The notes under the pieces: generated by a model
Seen by the model: only the letters and a program-made list of their open reading frames with translations
The model's database searches: none
Told to the model about the DNA's origin: nothing
Source of the DNA: Robertkochia aurantiaca
GTDB taxonomy: Bacteria > Bacteroidota > Bacteroidia > Flavobacteriales > Flavobacteriaceae
Direction: 5' to 3'
Assembly: GCF_020166495.1 (NCBI RefSeq)
Contig: NZ_JAINZS010000008.1
Span: 1-64,000 of the forward strand
Length of the DNA: 64,000 bases
In this document: piece after piece, positions 29,139-37,745 of the stretch
Numbering within the stretch: the stretch's first letter is position 1
How the letters are laid out: every line of letters starts with the position of its first letter
Program-made: the position numbers and the translations under genes

Positions 29139-29373
29139 AATGATTGGGCTTCATTTTGGTTTCACGATAGTGACAACGATCGATATGTTAAGTGGAAGTT
29201 ACGATAAAATCGTCATAGTTTCCTGCTGAAGATTTCAGGTCTCATGCATATGCGAACCTGATACAGATATCAGAATGGAGTAATACAGATCTCATTTTTG
29301 AAAGGTGTTTTTAGTGACGTAAAGACCCTATAATTTTAATAATCAGTAAATTAGCATTGACAGATCATAAAGA

Positions 29374-30507
29374 ATGAAACGAGCCGCTAAATATATCAGG
29401 GATAACAGCAATCATATTATAGAGGTATGGGAGAAAACTGTGAATGCTGAAATGCAAGTATCTGATGATACCCATAACATCGTATTGCGAAATCAGTTAC
29501 CAAACGTTTTAGAGGATCTTTCAGAGATCATTGAAGAAAATGGAGCATCAGCATCATCTACCTCTCGTAAAGATCTGTTAGATATAGTTGACGATAGCTC
29601 AGACCACGGTCGTCACAGGGCTGCTACTTCTAATTATTCGGTCGCAGCCATTCTTAAAGAATATCGCTTATTGCATGAAGTGCTAACAGATTTGTTGCGG
29701 GAGAATGATATATATGATGAAGAAACCGGGCTTATTCTCAACAAGGCTATTGAGACAGCCATGGTTAATTCAGCGAAAACCTTCAACCGTTCCTTGAACG
29801 ATATGAAAGAAAAACTGATGGCTACTTTAGCGCATGATATTCGAAACCCTGTTTCTTCGGCTTTTATGGCTTTAGATATGCTTGATCCGGAAGCTGGTGC
29901 AGAGGAGATCACCCATATTAAAGAGGTTATTGAAAACAGTTTAGGATATGCTATCAGGTTGATAGAAGGCTTGCTCGACACCATTACGGTCGAGGCCGGA
30001 GAGGGGATCACATTGAATTTTAAAGAACAGGATATTTTAGATGATATAGATTGGGTTGTAAAGGAAGCTTCCATGATATTCCCCAATAAGATCAGTTTAG
30101 AGACGAAAGCATCTGAACTCACAGGAGTCTTTGATGGAACCGCCATAAGAAGAATCTTGGAGAACCTGGTTTCCAATGCCGTTAAATATGGTAGCAGGTC
30201 GGAACCGGTTCACATTTACGCTGAGGATAAGAAAGATGAAGTTGTGATCAGAGTTCACAATGAAGGGAATCCAATCCCGGATGGACGAAAGAAAGAGATA
30301 TTTAATTTTCTAAATGGGGAGGAAGCACCGAAAGATGGTTTGAAGAGCTGGGGTATGGGGCTAAGTCTTGTCAAGGCTGTTACCGATGCCCACGGAGGGA
30401 AACTGGAGCTGAAAAGCGACAAGGAATTCGGCACGGAATTCAAGATCACTTTAGGGAAATACGACAAGGAACCGGGGAAGACGAAGTCCCGAATTAATTA
30501 TAAATAG
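29374..30507 (+). CDS. Soluble sensor histidine kinase with RsbRD-like N-terminus
   Basis: 377 residues, no membrane segment. N-terminal helical region (about 1-140) resembles RsbRD-type sensing domains. The H-box is LMATLAHDIRNPVSS (about residue 150), the N-box NLVSNAVKYG (about 265), and the G-box WGMGLSLVKAVTDAHGG. So both DHp and ATPase domains are complete, unlike the PAS protein at 21.7 kb. No response regulator is adjacent. It might act on an unlinked regulator, conceivably the orphan receiver at 23.1 kb, but nothing in the sequence proves that. Confidence 0.85.
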   Translation: MKRAAKYIRDNSNHIIEVWEKTVNAEMQVSDDTHNIVLRNQLPNVLEDLSEIIEENGASASSTSRKDLLDIVDDSSDHGRHRAATSNYSVAAILKEYRLLHEVLTDLLRENDIYDEETGLILNKAIETAMVNSAKTFNRSLNDMKEKLMATLAHDIRNPVSSAFMALDMLDPEAGAEEITHIKEVIENSLGYAIRLIEGLLDTITVEAGEGITLNFKEQDILDDIDWVVKEASMIFPNKISLETKASELTGVFDGTAIRRILENLVSNAVKYGSRSEPVHIYAEDKKDEVVIRVHNEGNPIPDGRKKEIFNFLNGEEAPKDGLKSWGMGLSLVKAVTDAHGGKLELKSDKEFGTEFKITLGKYDKEPGKTKSRINYK

Positions 30508-30972
30508 ATATCGCTTACAGCTTACTCAAAATTGATTTAAGTCTATCCCTGGCCGGCTAAAGTGCTTTGAAGTATAAGGCTAAGGTTTGGAAAAGTTCTA
30601 TTTTCTCTGAGCGCTTAGACCAGAGTGGGGGCTTTACCTCCAATATCAGTACTTTACGCAAAACCATTTTTTATGGCTTCTTGACCTTTCAAGTCTTATT
30701 CCTCCTGGATAATCCTTATGTATTTTTAATCAAGTGTAATGTAGTGGGTTATAACTTATTTGAGGCTATGAAAGCACTTTCCAGGCTAATTTATAAAGGT
30801 GTAGAGAACAGAAGGGAATAGTCAAAAATGTATCATGTGGTATAAATAGATTGTTGTTTTGATTAATGCTAATGACATACTTTTTATTGGCATAGTTCCT
30901 TAACAGGCTATTTTCCATTAAACATGACGTATTTATCCCTAAATTGAAGAGGTAACTAAAAACCTTTCTGTC
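30508..30972. other. 465-bp intergenic region without clear content
   Basis: AT-rich. An open frame of 84 codons with a TTG start (30567-30821) has no recognisable family and poor start context, and is not called. A stretch GGGGGCTTTACCTCC at about 30625 resembles the end of the repeat units at 31.9 and 32.1 kb. Confidence 0.4.
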
Positions 30973-31719
30973 ATGATCAGCAAGTATCTTTTGTCGTTAT
31001 ATCTGCTGTTAATCACCTATAATCTTAAGGCACAGCAGGAGGTATATGAATGGCGAACTTACGAACTTGAGTTTTTCCGATCGGCAGAGCTACTGCATAC
31101 CTACTTTGAAGAGGCATTGATTCCGGCTTTGAACCGACAGGGGATTGATCAAATCGGGGCCTTTGAAGAGGCCGGAGAGGGACTGCCGAAAAAAGTATAT
31201 TTACTCATAGCTTATAAGGATATTGGGGGTTTTCAGGATAGCAGAGATATGCTGCAAAAGGATGAAGCTTATTTGCAGGCTGCAGAAGGCTATCTTTCGG
31301 CGCCGGAAACTGAAATACCTTTCAACGAGTATGCAGCCAACCTAATACGTTCTACCAGTGGTTTTCCGAGCTTGGTGAAGCCGGATCCTTCAGCCGGTCT
31401 TTTTGAGCTTCGTATTTACCATAGTCACAATGAAGATGCGCTGCGCAGGAAAGTAAAGATGTTTAACGATGCTGAATTTCCCATTTTTGAAGATGCTGGT
31501 TTATCGATGGTGTTCTTCGGAGCTGATATTGCCGGAAATCATTTGCCTTCTTTGACGTATATGTTGGCCGTAACAGATAAAGAGGCACATTCAAAGGGGT
31601 GGGATGCGTTCCTGCAGCATCCGGAATGGAAGCGCATTATAAAAATGGAGGAATACGCGAATTCGGTAAATGATATCACCCGGGTGTTTTTAAAAAGACT
31701 GCCGTATTCTCAGTTATAG
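30973..31719 (+). CDS. NIPSNAP family protein, exported
   Basis: 248 residues with a signal peptide (residues 1-20, ending LKAQ). It has two ferredoxin-like halves as in NIPSNAP proteins: VYEWRTYELEF...LHTYFEEALIPALNRQGIDQIGAFE and LFELRIYHSHNEDALRRKVKMFNDAEFPIFEDAGLSMVFFG. The family is of unknown function, with a dimeric alpha-beta-barrel fold. It is flanked on both sides by long non-coding DNA. Confidence 0.85.
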   Translation: MISKYLLSLYLLLITYNLKAQQEVYEWRTYELEFFRSAELLHTYFEEALIPALNRQGIDQIGAFEEAGEGLPKKVYLLIAYKDIGGFQDSRDMLQKDEAYLQAAEGYLSAPETEIPFNEYAANLIRSTSGFPSLVKPDPSAGLFELRIYHSHNEDALRRKVKMFNDAEFPIFEDAGLSMVFFGADIAGNHLPSLTYMLAVTDKEAHSKGWDAFLQHPEWKRIIKMEEYANSVNDITRVFLKRLPYSQL

Positions 31720-31817
31720 GCGGTTTTTCAGTTTTTTATATCCCCGTAGACTGGGAGGTTTCACTACCACAAATAAGGAGATAGATTTTTCGCTTATTAA
31801 CCCCTTGCTTTTTGGCT

Positions 31818-31913
31818 CTTTTCATGATCCGGGAAGGGTTTTATTTGTGGGATGCTGTATTGCCTCCCTGGGGTCGGCGGACCAGAATAGGAGGGCTTTA
31901 CCACCAAAAACCG
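31818..31913. repeat. Intergenic repeat, copy 1
   Basis: About 96 bp, similar to 32066-32160: shared blocks include GATCCGGGAAGGGTTTTATT, TTGCCTCCCT, GTCGGCGGACC and CTTTACCACCAAAAACCGG. No gene fits. A shorter related end, GGGAGGTTTCACTACCAC, occurs at 31752. Confidence 0.85.
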
Positions 31914-32065
31914 GATGCGCCGCCCACAACCGTTTTAAGGTCATTCGCGCCTCGCTGGACCAAGCTTTGATCCTTTTCTCCTTCGCTTCTTTTCTCCTTC
32001 GCACCTTTACTATTTTGCATATTTTTCCTCGCTTGAAAAAGCCGGATTATGAAATTCGCTTGGGT

Positions 32066-32160
32066 CTTTTCCTGATCCGGGAAGGGTTTTATTTGTAGGA
32101 TGCTGGATTGCCTCCCTTTGGTCGGCGGACCTAGGGGGAAGCTTTACCACCAAAAACCGG
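32066..32160. repeat. Intergenic repeat, copy 2
   Basis: Second copy of the 95-bp module with a few substitutions and small indels, followed directly by a terminator-like hairpin at 32169. Confidence 0.85.
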
Positions 32161-32168
32161 AACGGCCT

Positions 32169-32188
32169 AAGCCGTTCTCGGCTTTTTT
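32169..32188 (+). terminator. Terminator-like hairpin after repeat copy 2
   Basis: AAGCCG-TTCT-CGGCTT followed by six T. Nearest upstream gene on this strand is the NIPSNAP gene 450 bp away, so it might end a short non-coding transcript from the repeat region. Confidence 0.55.
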
Positions 32189-32234
32189 ATGCCCTTCCGC
32201 TTCGCTCAAGTAAGCTTGGCTCGCTTAAGGGCAT
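32189..32234. repeat. Inverted repeat ATGCCCTT/AAGGGCAT
   Basis: 8-bp perfect arms with a 30-bp spacer that includes AAGTAAGCTT and GCTTCGCT/GGCTCGCTT. It lies between two terminators and may be part of a dispersed intergenic element. Confidence 0.5.
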
Positions 32235-32266
32235 AAAAAAACCGGTTTCTCTCGAAACCGGTTTTT
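32234..32266 (-). terminator. Terminator of tRNA-fMet
   Basis: 12-bp stem AAAACCGGTTTC/GAAACCGGTTTT, 4-base loop, A/T tracts on both sides, so it can work in both directions. It directly follows the tRNA on the minus strand. Confidence 0.85.
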
Positions 32267-32271
32267 GGTAG

Positions 32272-32344
<73 letters not shown>

Positions 32345-32483
32345 ATGTTTGGACTGCAAATATACAACCATTTTTAAACTGCACAAGTGCTGAAATGATA
32401 TTTTTTAATAATTATTGAAGTTCTCCCAAATTGACTATTTTAACCGGCCGTAACCTAAAACTTTACTTTAAACTCACTTACCT

Positions 32484-33854
32484 ATGATCGATTTTTTGGA
32501 AGGCCTCACCAGTCAGATGATCGGCATTGCCGAATGGTTTATGTTGATATTCGTGATCGGTGGAGGACTTTTTCTTGTCTTTTATTCGCGATTTAAACCT
32601 TACAGATATTTCAAGCACGCCCTGCAGGTCACTGCCGGAAAATATGATGACCATAATGATCCCGGTGATGTGAATCATTACCAGGCGCTGGCGGCAGCTG
32701 TGGCTGCCACGGTGGGTCTTGGGAATATCTCAGGTGTGGCTATTGCCATACATAACGGAGGCCCCGGAGTTATCTTCTGGATGTGGGTCACCGCGGTCAT
32801 AGGAATGTGTATAAAATTCTATTCATGCAGCCTGGCGGTCATGTTTCGTTCTCCCGATGGAGAAGGAGGGGTGCTGGGTGGCCCCATGTATTATATGGTT
32901 AACGGACTGGGGAAATACGGAAAACCGCTGGCAGTGGTATTCAGTCTGGCCGGCCTGATAGGAGTGCTTCCGGCATTTACCACCAACCAGCTTACCGAAA
33001 CACTTATCGCTGTGGTAAAACCGGATGAATCGTTGGCTGCCCTGGGGGAATTCACCTGGAGAGCCATTATCGGGGTTACCCTGGTAATTATCACTTCCCT
33101 CGTAATCTTCGGAGGTTTGAAGAACATCGCTAAAGCTTCTGCTTCCCTGGTGCCATGGATGGTCGCTCTGTACCTTTTGGCCGCCATTCTCATTATAGTG
33201 GCAAACTATGACAGCATACTACCCTCCTTTGGTCTTATATTCTCTGAGGCGTTTAATATAAATACTGCCGTTCAGGGCGGCCTCTGGGGTATGATACTTC
33301 TGGGAATAAGAAGAGCTGTTTTTTCAAGTGAATCAGGGGTCGGGAACGCTCCTATGTATCACGGACAATCGAAAACCAAAGAGCCCACACAGGAAGGTCT
33401 TGTTGCCATGCTGGGGCCATTTATCGATACCGTGGTGATCTGTACCATAACCGCACTGATCATCATAGTGAGCGGCGTTTACCAGGAATCTGAAAGCAAC
33501 GGTATCGCTCTTACCCTCCTGGCTTTTGAACGATCGCTTTTCGGGTGGGGAGCCGAATTTTTAATGATACTGGTCGTGGTGTTCGCAATTTCCACGCTTT
33601 TTACCTATTCCTATTACGGTACCAAATGCCTTACCTTCCTGACCAATAAAAAGATAGGAGGTTATTATAACTACGTTTATATAATAAGTATTATTTTTGC
33701 AGCAATCGCCTCTTTAGACCTGGTGATCAACATGATAGACCTGGCTTTCGCGGTCATGAGCATTCCGAATATGATCGCCGTGCTGTATCTCTCACCCCAT
33801 ATCAATGCCAATATGAAATCCTATTTCACAAAAGTAGCCTATGAGCGAGCATAA
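32484..33854 (+). CDS. Sodium:alanine/glycine symporter (AGCS family)
   Basis: 456 residues with about ten to eleven hydrophobic segments. Signature stretches: AATVGLGNISGVAIAIHNGGPGVIFWMWVTA, MYYMVNGLG and RRAVFSSESGVGNAPMYHG, the last being highly conserved in AGCS carriers. It imports Ala, Gly or related amino acids with sodium. Its gene overlaps era by 14 bp, so both are likely on one transcript although functions are unrelated. Confidence 0.92.
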   Translation: MIDFLEGLTSQMIGIAEWFMLIFVIGGGLFLVFYSRFKPYRYFKHALQVTAGKYDDHNDPGDVNHYQALAAAVAATVGLGNISGVAIAIHNGGPGVIFWMWVTAVIGMCIKFYSCSLAVMFRSPDGEGGVLGGPMYYMVNGLGKYGKPLAVVFSLAGLIGVLPAFTTNQLTETLIAVVKPDESLAALGEFTWRAIIGVTLVIITSLVIFGGLKNIAKASASLVPWMVALYLLAAILIIVANYDSILPSFGLIFSEAFNINTAVQGGLWGMILLGIRRAVFSSESGVGNAPMYHGQSKTKEPTQEGLVAMLGPFIDTVVICTITALIIIVSGVYQESESNGIALTLLAFERSLFGWGAEFLMILVVVFAISTLFTYSYYGTKCLTFLTNKKIGGYYNYVYIISIIFAAIASLDLVINMIDLAFAVMSIPNMIAVLYLSPHINANMKSYFTKVAYERA

Positions 33855-34728
33855 AGCCGGATTTGTAAACATTATCGGAAATCCCAATGTCGGGAAGAGT
33901 ACCCTTATGAATGCTTTCGTGGGGGAGCGATTGTCTATAATTACCTCCAAAGCCCAGACCACCCGCCATCGTATATTCGGAATCGTAAGCGGAGATGATT
34001 TCCAGGTGATCTTTTCAGATACTCCGGGCATTATAAAACCCGCCTATGAATTGCAGAAATCGATGATGGACTTCGTCAAATCTGCTTTCGAAGATGCCGA
34101 TATTCTTATATACATGGTTGAGCTGGGGGAAAAGGCGTTGAAAGATGAAGATTTTTACAAACGCATCATACACAGCGAGGTACCGGTGCTTCTTTTGCTG
34201 AACAAGATCGATAAGTCTGATCAGGAGACCCTGGAAGAGCAGGTAGCGTACTGGAAAGAAAAGGTTCCTAATGCCGAAATATATCCGATTTCAGCCCTGG
34301 AAAACTTTAATGTGGCCACTGTCTTTAACCGTATACTCGAACTGTTGCCTGAATCTCCGCCTTTTTATCCTAAAGACCAGCTTACCGACAAGCCTGAGCG
34401 CTTCTTCGTGAACGAGGTAGTGCGCGAAAAGATATTGGTGAACTACAAAAAAGAGATACCCTATTCGGTAGAAGTGGAGACTGAGGAATTCCTGGAAGAT
34501 GAAGAGATCATCAGAATACGATCGGTCATCATGGTCGAGCGTGATTCCCAGAAGGGGATCATAATCGGTCACAAGGGGCAATCGCTTAAAAGAGTAGGTG
34601 TGCAAGCCAGAGAGGATCTTGAGAAGTTCTTCGGAAAACAAGTGCACATTGAACTTTACGTCAAAGTGAATAAGAACTGGCGTTCAGATGAACGGCAACT
34701 CAGAAGATTTGGGTATAATCAGAAGTAG
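33841..34728 (+). CDS. era: GTPase Era
   Basis: 295 residues. G1 GNPNVGKST, G2 TTRHR, G3 DTPG, G4 NKID, followed by the C-terminal KH domain with IIGHKGQSLKRVGVQAREDLEKFFGKQVHIELYVKV. Era binds the 3' end of 16S rRNA and assists assembly of the small ribosomal subunit. Standard length. It overlaps the AGCS gene and is followed by the GGCTAAG array 9 bp after the stop. Confidence 0.97.
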   Translation: MSEHKAGFVNIIGNPNVGKSTLMNAFVGERLSIITSKAQTTRHRIFGIVSGDDFQVIFSDTPGIIKPAYELQKSMMDFVKSAFEDADILIYMVELGEKALKDEDFYKRIIHSEVPVLLLLNKIDKSDQETLEEQVAYWKEKVPNAEIYPISALENFNVATVFNRILELLPESPPFYPKDQLTDKPERFFVNEVVREKILVNYKKEIPYSVEVETEEFLEDEEIIRIRSVIMVERDSQKGIIIGHKGQSLKRVGVQAREDLEKFFGKQVHIELYVKVNKNWRSDERQLRRFGYNQK

Positions 34729-34737
34729 GTTTTATTT

Positions 34738-34842
34738 GGCTAAGGGCTAAGGGCTAAGGGCTAAGGGCTAAGGGCTAAGGGCTAAGGGCTAAGGGCTAAG
34801 GGTTAAGAGTTAAGGGTTAAGAGTTAAGGGTTAAGAGCTAAG
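34738..34842. repeat. Heptanucleotide array (GGCTAAG)x9 plus 6 variants
   Basis: Nine perfect GGCTAAG units (34738-34800), then six units of form RGYTAAG in which GGTTAAG and AGTTAAG alternate (34801-34842). 105 bp in all, telomere-like in look, starting 9 bp after the era stop. Confidence 0.95.
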
Positions 34843-34945
34843 TGTTACTTCCCGGTGAAGGTAATCTGACCAGTTGCTTAAATTCGATTGTCAGCCGCCA
34901 TATCTGACGGTATGACCCAATACCAACTTTCAGAAATACGAATAC

Positions 34946-34980
34946 AAAAAAAGGCTCCGGACGAATCCGAAGCCTTTTTT
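34946..34980. terminator. Bidirectional terminator downstream of era
   Basis: AAGGCTcCGGA paired with TCCGaAGCCTT (one mismatch), flanked by a run of A on the left and T on the right. Probable end of the AGCS-era transcript. Confidence 0.75.
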
Positions 34981-35032
34981 AATTAACCAACCAACCAAAA
35001 AATCAAAAATCAATGAATGTAAGATCTTGCGT

Positions 35033-35095
35033 CCTGTTCAAGGGGGGCGAACAGGTTGCTTATCTTAAGTAGGATAAGCGATATATTCTAAGCAA
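35033..35095 (+). ncRNA. Candidate structured RNA with two hairpins and an alternative pairing
   Basis: CCTGTTC/GAACAGG (35033-35055) and GCTTATC/GATAAGC (35058-35079) form two adjacent 7-bp perfect hairpins. The left arm of the second, TTGCTTA (35057-35063), can instead pair with TAAGCAA (35089-35095), so two structures exclude each other. No gene lies immediately downstream on this strand; the strand is arbitrary. It may be a small RNA or simply palindromic DNA. Confidence 0.35.
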
Positions 35096-35291
35096 TCAGG
35101 GTTTTTACCTTTTTGCATCTTCATCATTTCAACGAGGCAAAGATAAGACAGCTGTTCAGCCTTTTCGTTGTATAAAATAAGCAATAACTTGTTGATTATC
35201 ATGGTGTAACGTTGTAGTTGTAGCAAGGTTGATTACTATGAATACAAACGATTGTTCGTTGCTGTATTGGGCTGATTTACCTTGTAGTAAA

Positions 35292-35323
35292 TAAAAAAAC
35301 CGACTTCCCTGAAAGAAGCCGGT
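35292..35323 (-). terminator. Terminator of the SYLF gene
   Basis: 9-bp stem ACCGaCTTC/GAAGcCGGT (one A-C mismatch) with T run on the minus strand, 25 bp after the stop codon. Confidence 0.8.
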
Positions 35324-35347
35324 CTGCATATATGGGTGGTTGGTATG

Positions 35348-35884
35348 CTACATCTTGTCGAAGGGTTTGTATTTGAATTTTTGTCCTCCAACGGAAGCCT
35401 CAGCCATGAGGCCGCCTTTGGTATGCATAAAAACGGCTACTCCTTCTGTGTACCTGGCGTTGAACGATTCTCCTTCTTTTAGTGCCACAGCTGAAAGCCC
35501 GGCATTAAAACTGAATTCACTTCCTTTAAATTTCTCGAGTGTTTCAGGAGTCTCAAAAAAAATGGCTTCGATCACTGCCTGCCCCCCTGCCTGCAATCCG
35601 ATATTCAATTCCTTCAGGTTGGCATAACCTACTTGTTTGCCGTTTTCATACAGTATCCCGGAACCGGCCGCTCCCCCGATTACAAAACCGCCTTTCCCCA
35701 CGTTGGGAAATATAACGTATCCTGCCGCTGAATCGAAAAATTCCTTTATCTCAGGATTGGCTTCCATAAGAGCCGATTTGGCAGCTTCGGCCTCTTCTTT
35801 TAATTCATCGATCTTTTCCTTGCTTTGAGAAAATACGGGAAGCGTAAGGAGTAGAAGGGCAATACTGCAGAAAGCGATTTTCAT
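35348..35884 (-). CDS. SYLF / YSC84 domain lipid-binding protein, exported
   Basis: 178 residues with a signal peptide (residues 1-19, ending VFSQ). The body matches the SYLF (Ysc84) domain: SAAGYVIFPNVGKGGFVIGGAAGSGILYENGKQVGYANLKELNIGLQAGGQ and later AVFMHTKGGLMAEASVGGQKFKY. Family members bind phosphoinositides or other lipids in eukaryotes; bacterial members are exported and uncharacterised. Single-gene unit with own terminator. The minus-strand upstream sequence has TTG and TATTTTG spaced about 20 bp, close to the group promoter. Confidence 0.88.
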   Translation of the reverse strand: MKIAFCSIALLLLTLPVFSQSKEKIDELKEEAEAAKSALMEANPEIKEFFDSAAGYVIFPNVGKGGFVIGGAAGSGILYENGKQVGYANLKELNIGLQAGGQAVIEAIFFETPETLEKFKGSEFSFNAGLSAVALKEGESFNARYTEGVAVFMHTKGGLMAEASVGGQKFKYKPFDKM

Positions 35885-36058
35885 ACTTAACGGTTTGATG
35901 ATTTGATTTTCAAAATAAAATTAATTCAGGGGTTTATCAACTCATGTTAATGAAAAGTTAATTTTGATATGTAAAAAACTGTTTTTCAAACGATTAACCT
36001 GAAATTATTTAACTGGTCTTGAATTGTTTTAACGCGTTTTTCCGGTAATTATGGGGAG

Positions 36059-36092
36059 TTGTTTATTCTTATCATGCGAAGTATTACCTTTG
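36059..36092 (+). promoter_or_regulatory. Promoter of der
   Basis: TTG (36059-36061), 23-bp spacer, and a perfect TAnnTTTG -7 box TACCTTTG (36085-36092), 18 bp before the der start codon. It matches the sigma-ABfr type promoter of Bacteroidota. Confidence 0.65.
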
Positions 36093-36110
36093 CGGCAGAA
36101 TTAGATCATT

Positions 36111-37415
36111 ATGAGTGGAATAGTAGCCATTGTTGGAAGACCCAATGTAGGGAAATCAACCCTTTTTAACCGGCTAATCAAAAGAAGAGAAGCCATCGTT
36201 GACGCAGTTAGCGGGGTGACGAGGGACAGGCATTACGGAAAGTCTGACTGGAATGGAGTGGAATTTTCCCTCATAGATACAGGAGGCTATGTTGTTGGAA
36301 GTGACGATATTTTTGAAAAGGAGATCGACAAGCAGGTGGAACTGGCCATCGATGAGGCCGATGTGATCGTGTTTGTCGTCGATGTATCCAGCGGAGTGAC
36401 CGGTATGGATGAAGAGGTGGCTCAGCTATTAAGACAGGTGGATAAACCCGTTTTGCTGGCCGTCAATAAGGTAGATAGTGCCAGCAGACAGGCAGATGCT
36501 GTGGAATTCTATTCTCTTGGTCTTGGAGATTACTATACCATCTCCAGTATCAATGGTAGCGGTACCGGCGAACTGCTGGATGCCCTGGTTGAAAAATTAC
36601 CGGAAAAGGAAGAGGCTCCTGAAGAGGAACTTCCTCGTTTCGCCGTAGTCGGAAGGCCCAATGCAGGAAAGTCTTCATTCATCAATGCCTTGCTGGATGA
36701 GGAGCGCTATATCGTTACCGATATAGCAGGAACCACCCGTGATAGTGTCGATACCCGTTATAATCGCTTTGGTTTTGAATTCAACCTGGTCGATACGGCC
36801 GGAATTCGCAGAAAGGCCAAGGTTAAGAAAGACCTCGAATTCTATACGGTGATGCGCTCTGTAAGAGCTATCGAACATTGCGATGTCTGTCTGTTGGTGA
36901 TCGATGCAAGCAGGGGCTTTGAAGGTCAGGACCTGAATATTTTCTGGCTGGCCGAAAGAAACCGTAAAGGGGTGGTGATCCTGGTGAATAAATGGGATGT
37001 GGTCGAGAAAGACACCGATTCGACGAAGAAGTTCGAAGCGCATATTCGCAAGCAGATCGAACCATTCACCGATGTGCCTATAGTTTTTATTTCAGCCCTT
37101 ACCAAGCAACGTATCTACAAGGCTATTGAGACGGCCGTTGAAGTGTATCAGAATAAAACGAAGCGCATCAGTACCTCCAAACTCAATGATACCATGCTTC
37201 CGATTATCGAAAACACACCACCGCCGGCCTACAAGGGCAAGTATGTGAAGATCAAGTTTTGCACCCAGCTGCCAACGCCAACGCCGCAATTTGCCTTTTT
37301 TGCGAATCTGCCGCAGTACGTGCGGGCTCCTTATAAAAGATTCATTGAGAATCAGCTCAGGGAGCATTTTGACTTTCATGGTGTGCCCGTTCAGGTGTAT
37401 TTCAGAAAGAAGTAG
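36111..37415 (+). CDS. der: GTPase Der (EngA), double-domain ribosome assembly factor
   Basis: 434 residues with two G domains. First: [17 protein letters not shown]; second: [22 protein letters not shown]; then the C-terminal KH-like domain ([32 protein letters not shown]). Der takes part in maturation of the large ribosomal subunit. Monocistronic with its own promoter. Confidence 0.97.
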   Translation: MSGIVAIVGRPNVGKSTLFNRLIKRREAIVDAVSGVTRDRHYGKSDWNGVEFSLIDTGGYVVGSDDIFEKEIDKQVELAIDEADVIVFVVDVSSGVTGMDEEVAQLLRQVDKPVLLAVNKVDSASRQADAVEFYSLGLGDYYTISSINGSGTGELLDALVEKLPEKEEAPEEELPRFAVVGRPNAGKSSFINALLDEERYIVTDIAGTTRDSVDTRYNRFGFEFNLVDTAGIRRKAKVKKDLEFYTVMRSVRAIEHCDVCLLVIDASRGFEGQDLNIFWLAERNRKGVVILVNKWDVVEKDTDSTKKFEAHIRKQIEPFTDVPIVFISALTKQRIYKAIETAVEVYQNKTKRISTSKLNDTMLPIIENTPPPAYKGKYVKIKFCTQLPTPTPQFAFFANLPQYVRAPYKRFIENQLREHFDFHGVPVQVYFRKK

Positions 37416-37745
37416 TTTTTTGGGTAAGTAGGTAAGTGGATTGAGGGTATTAAGAACATACCCGAATTTATGATCCCAAATGTGAGCTGTATATTGTTAT
37501 CTCCGGTTTGGAGGGCATTTATTGCTTCTGTTTGCCGGTACCTCTTAATTACCGTACAACTAATATCCCTTTCGTTATCGAACATTTCCCCTGTTAAAAT
37601 TGGGTTAAATGTCGAAAATATTCATAGTGGCGTGCTCGTTTAATTCTATTTTCACCTCCGTTTTTTGTGGGTGATAGCATATTGAGATCTTAAGTGGATT
37701 AAAACAATCCCGGTTCTCGATGTTAAGCCTGAATTAATCCCGACT
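37416..37745. other. 330-bp intergenic region between der and the TonB-like gene
   Basis: No gene. It begins with a degenerate GGTAAGT repeat (37421-37438), related in length to the heptamer arrays elsewhere. No strong terminator was seen. Confidence 0.4.

Noticed and set aside
30567-30821. 84-codon plus-strand frame with TTG start
   Set aside because: No family, weak start, surrounded by non-coding DNA; a genuine small gene cannot be excluded but is not supported.
31822-32098. Short frames on both strands in the repeat region
   Set aside because: They fall in repeated non-coding modules and differ between copies.
34738-34842. Real linear-chromosome telomere
   Set aside because: The array is internal, flanked by housekeeping genes on both sides.
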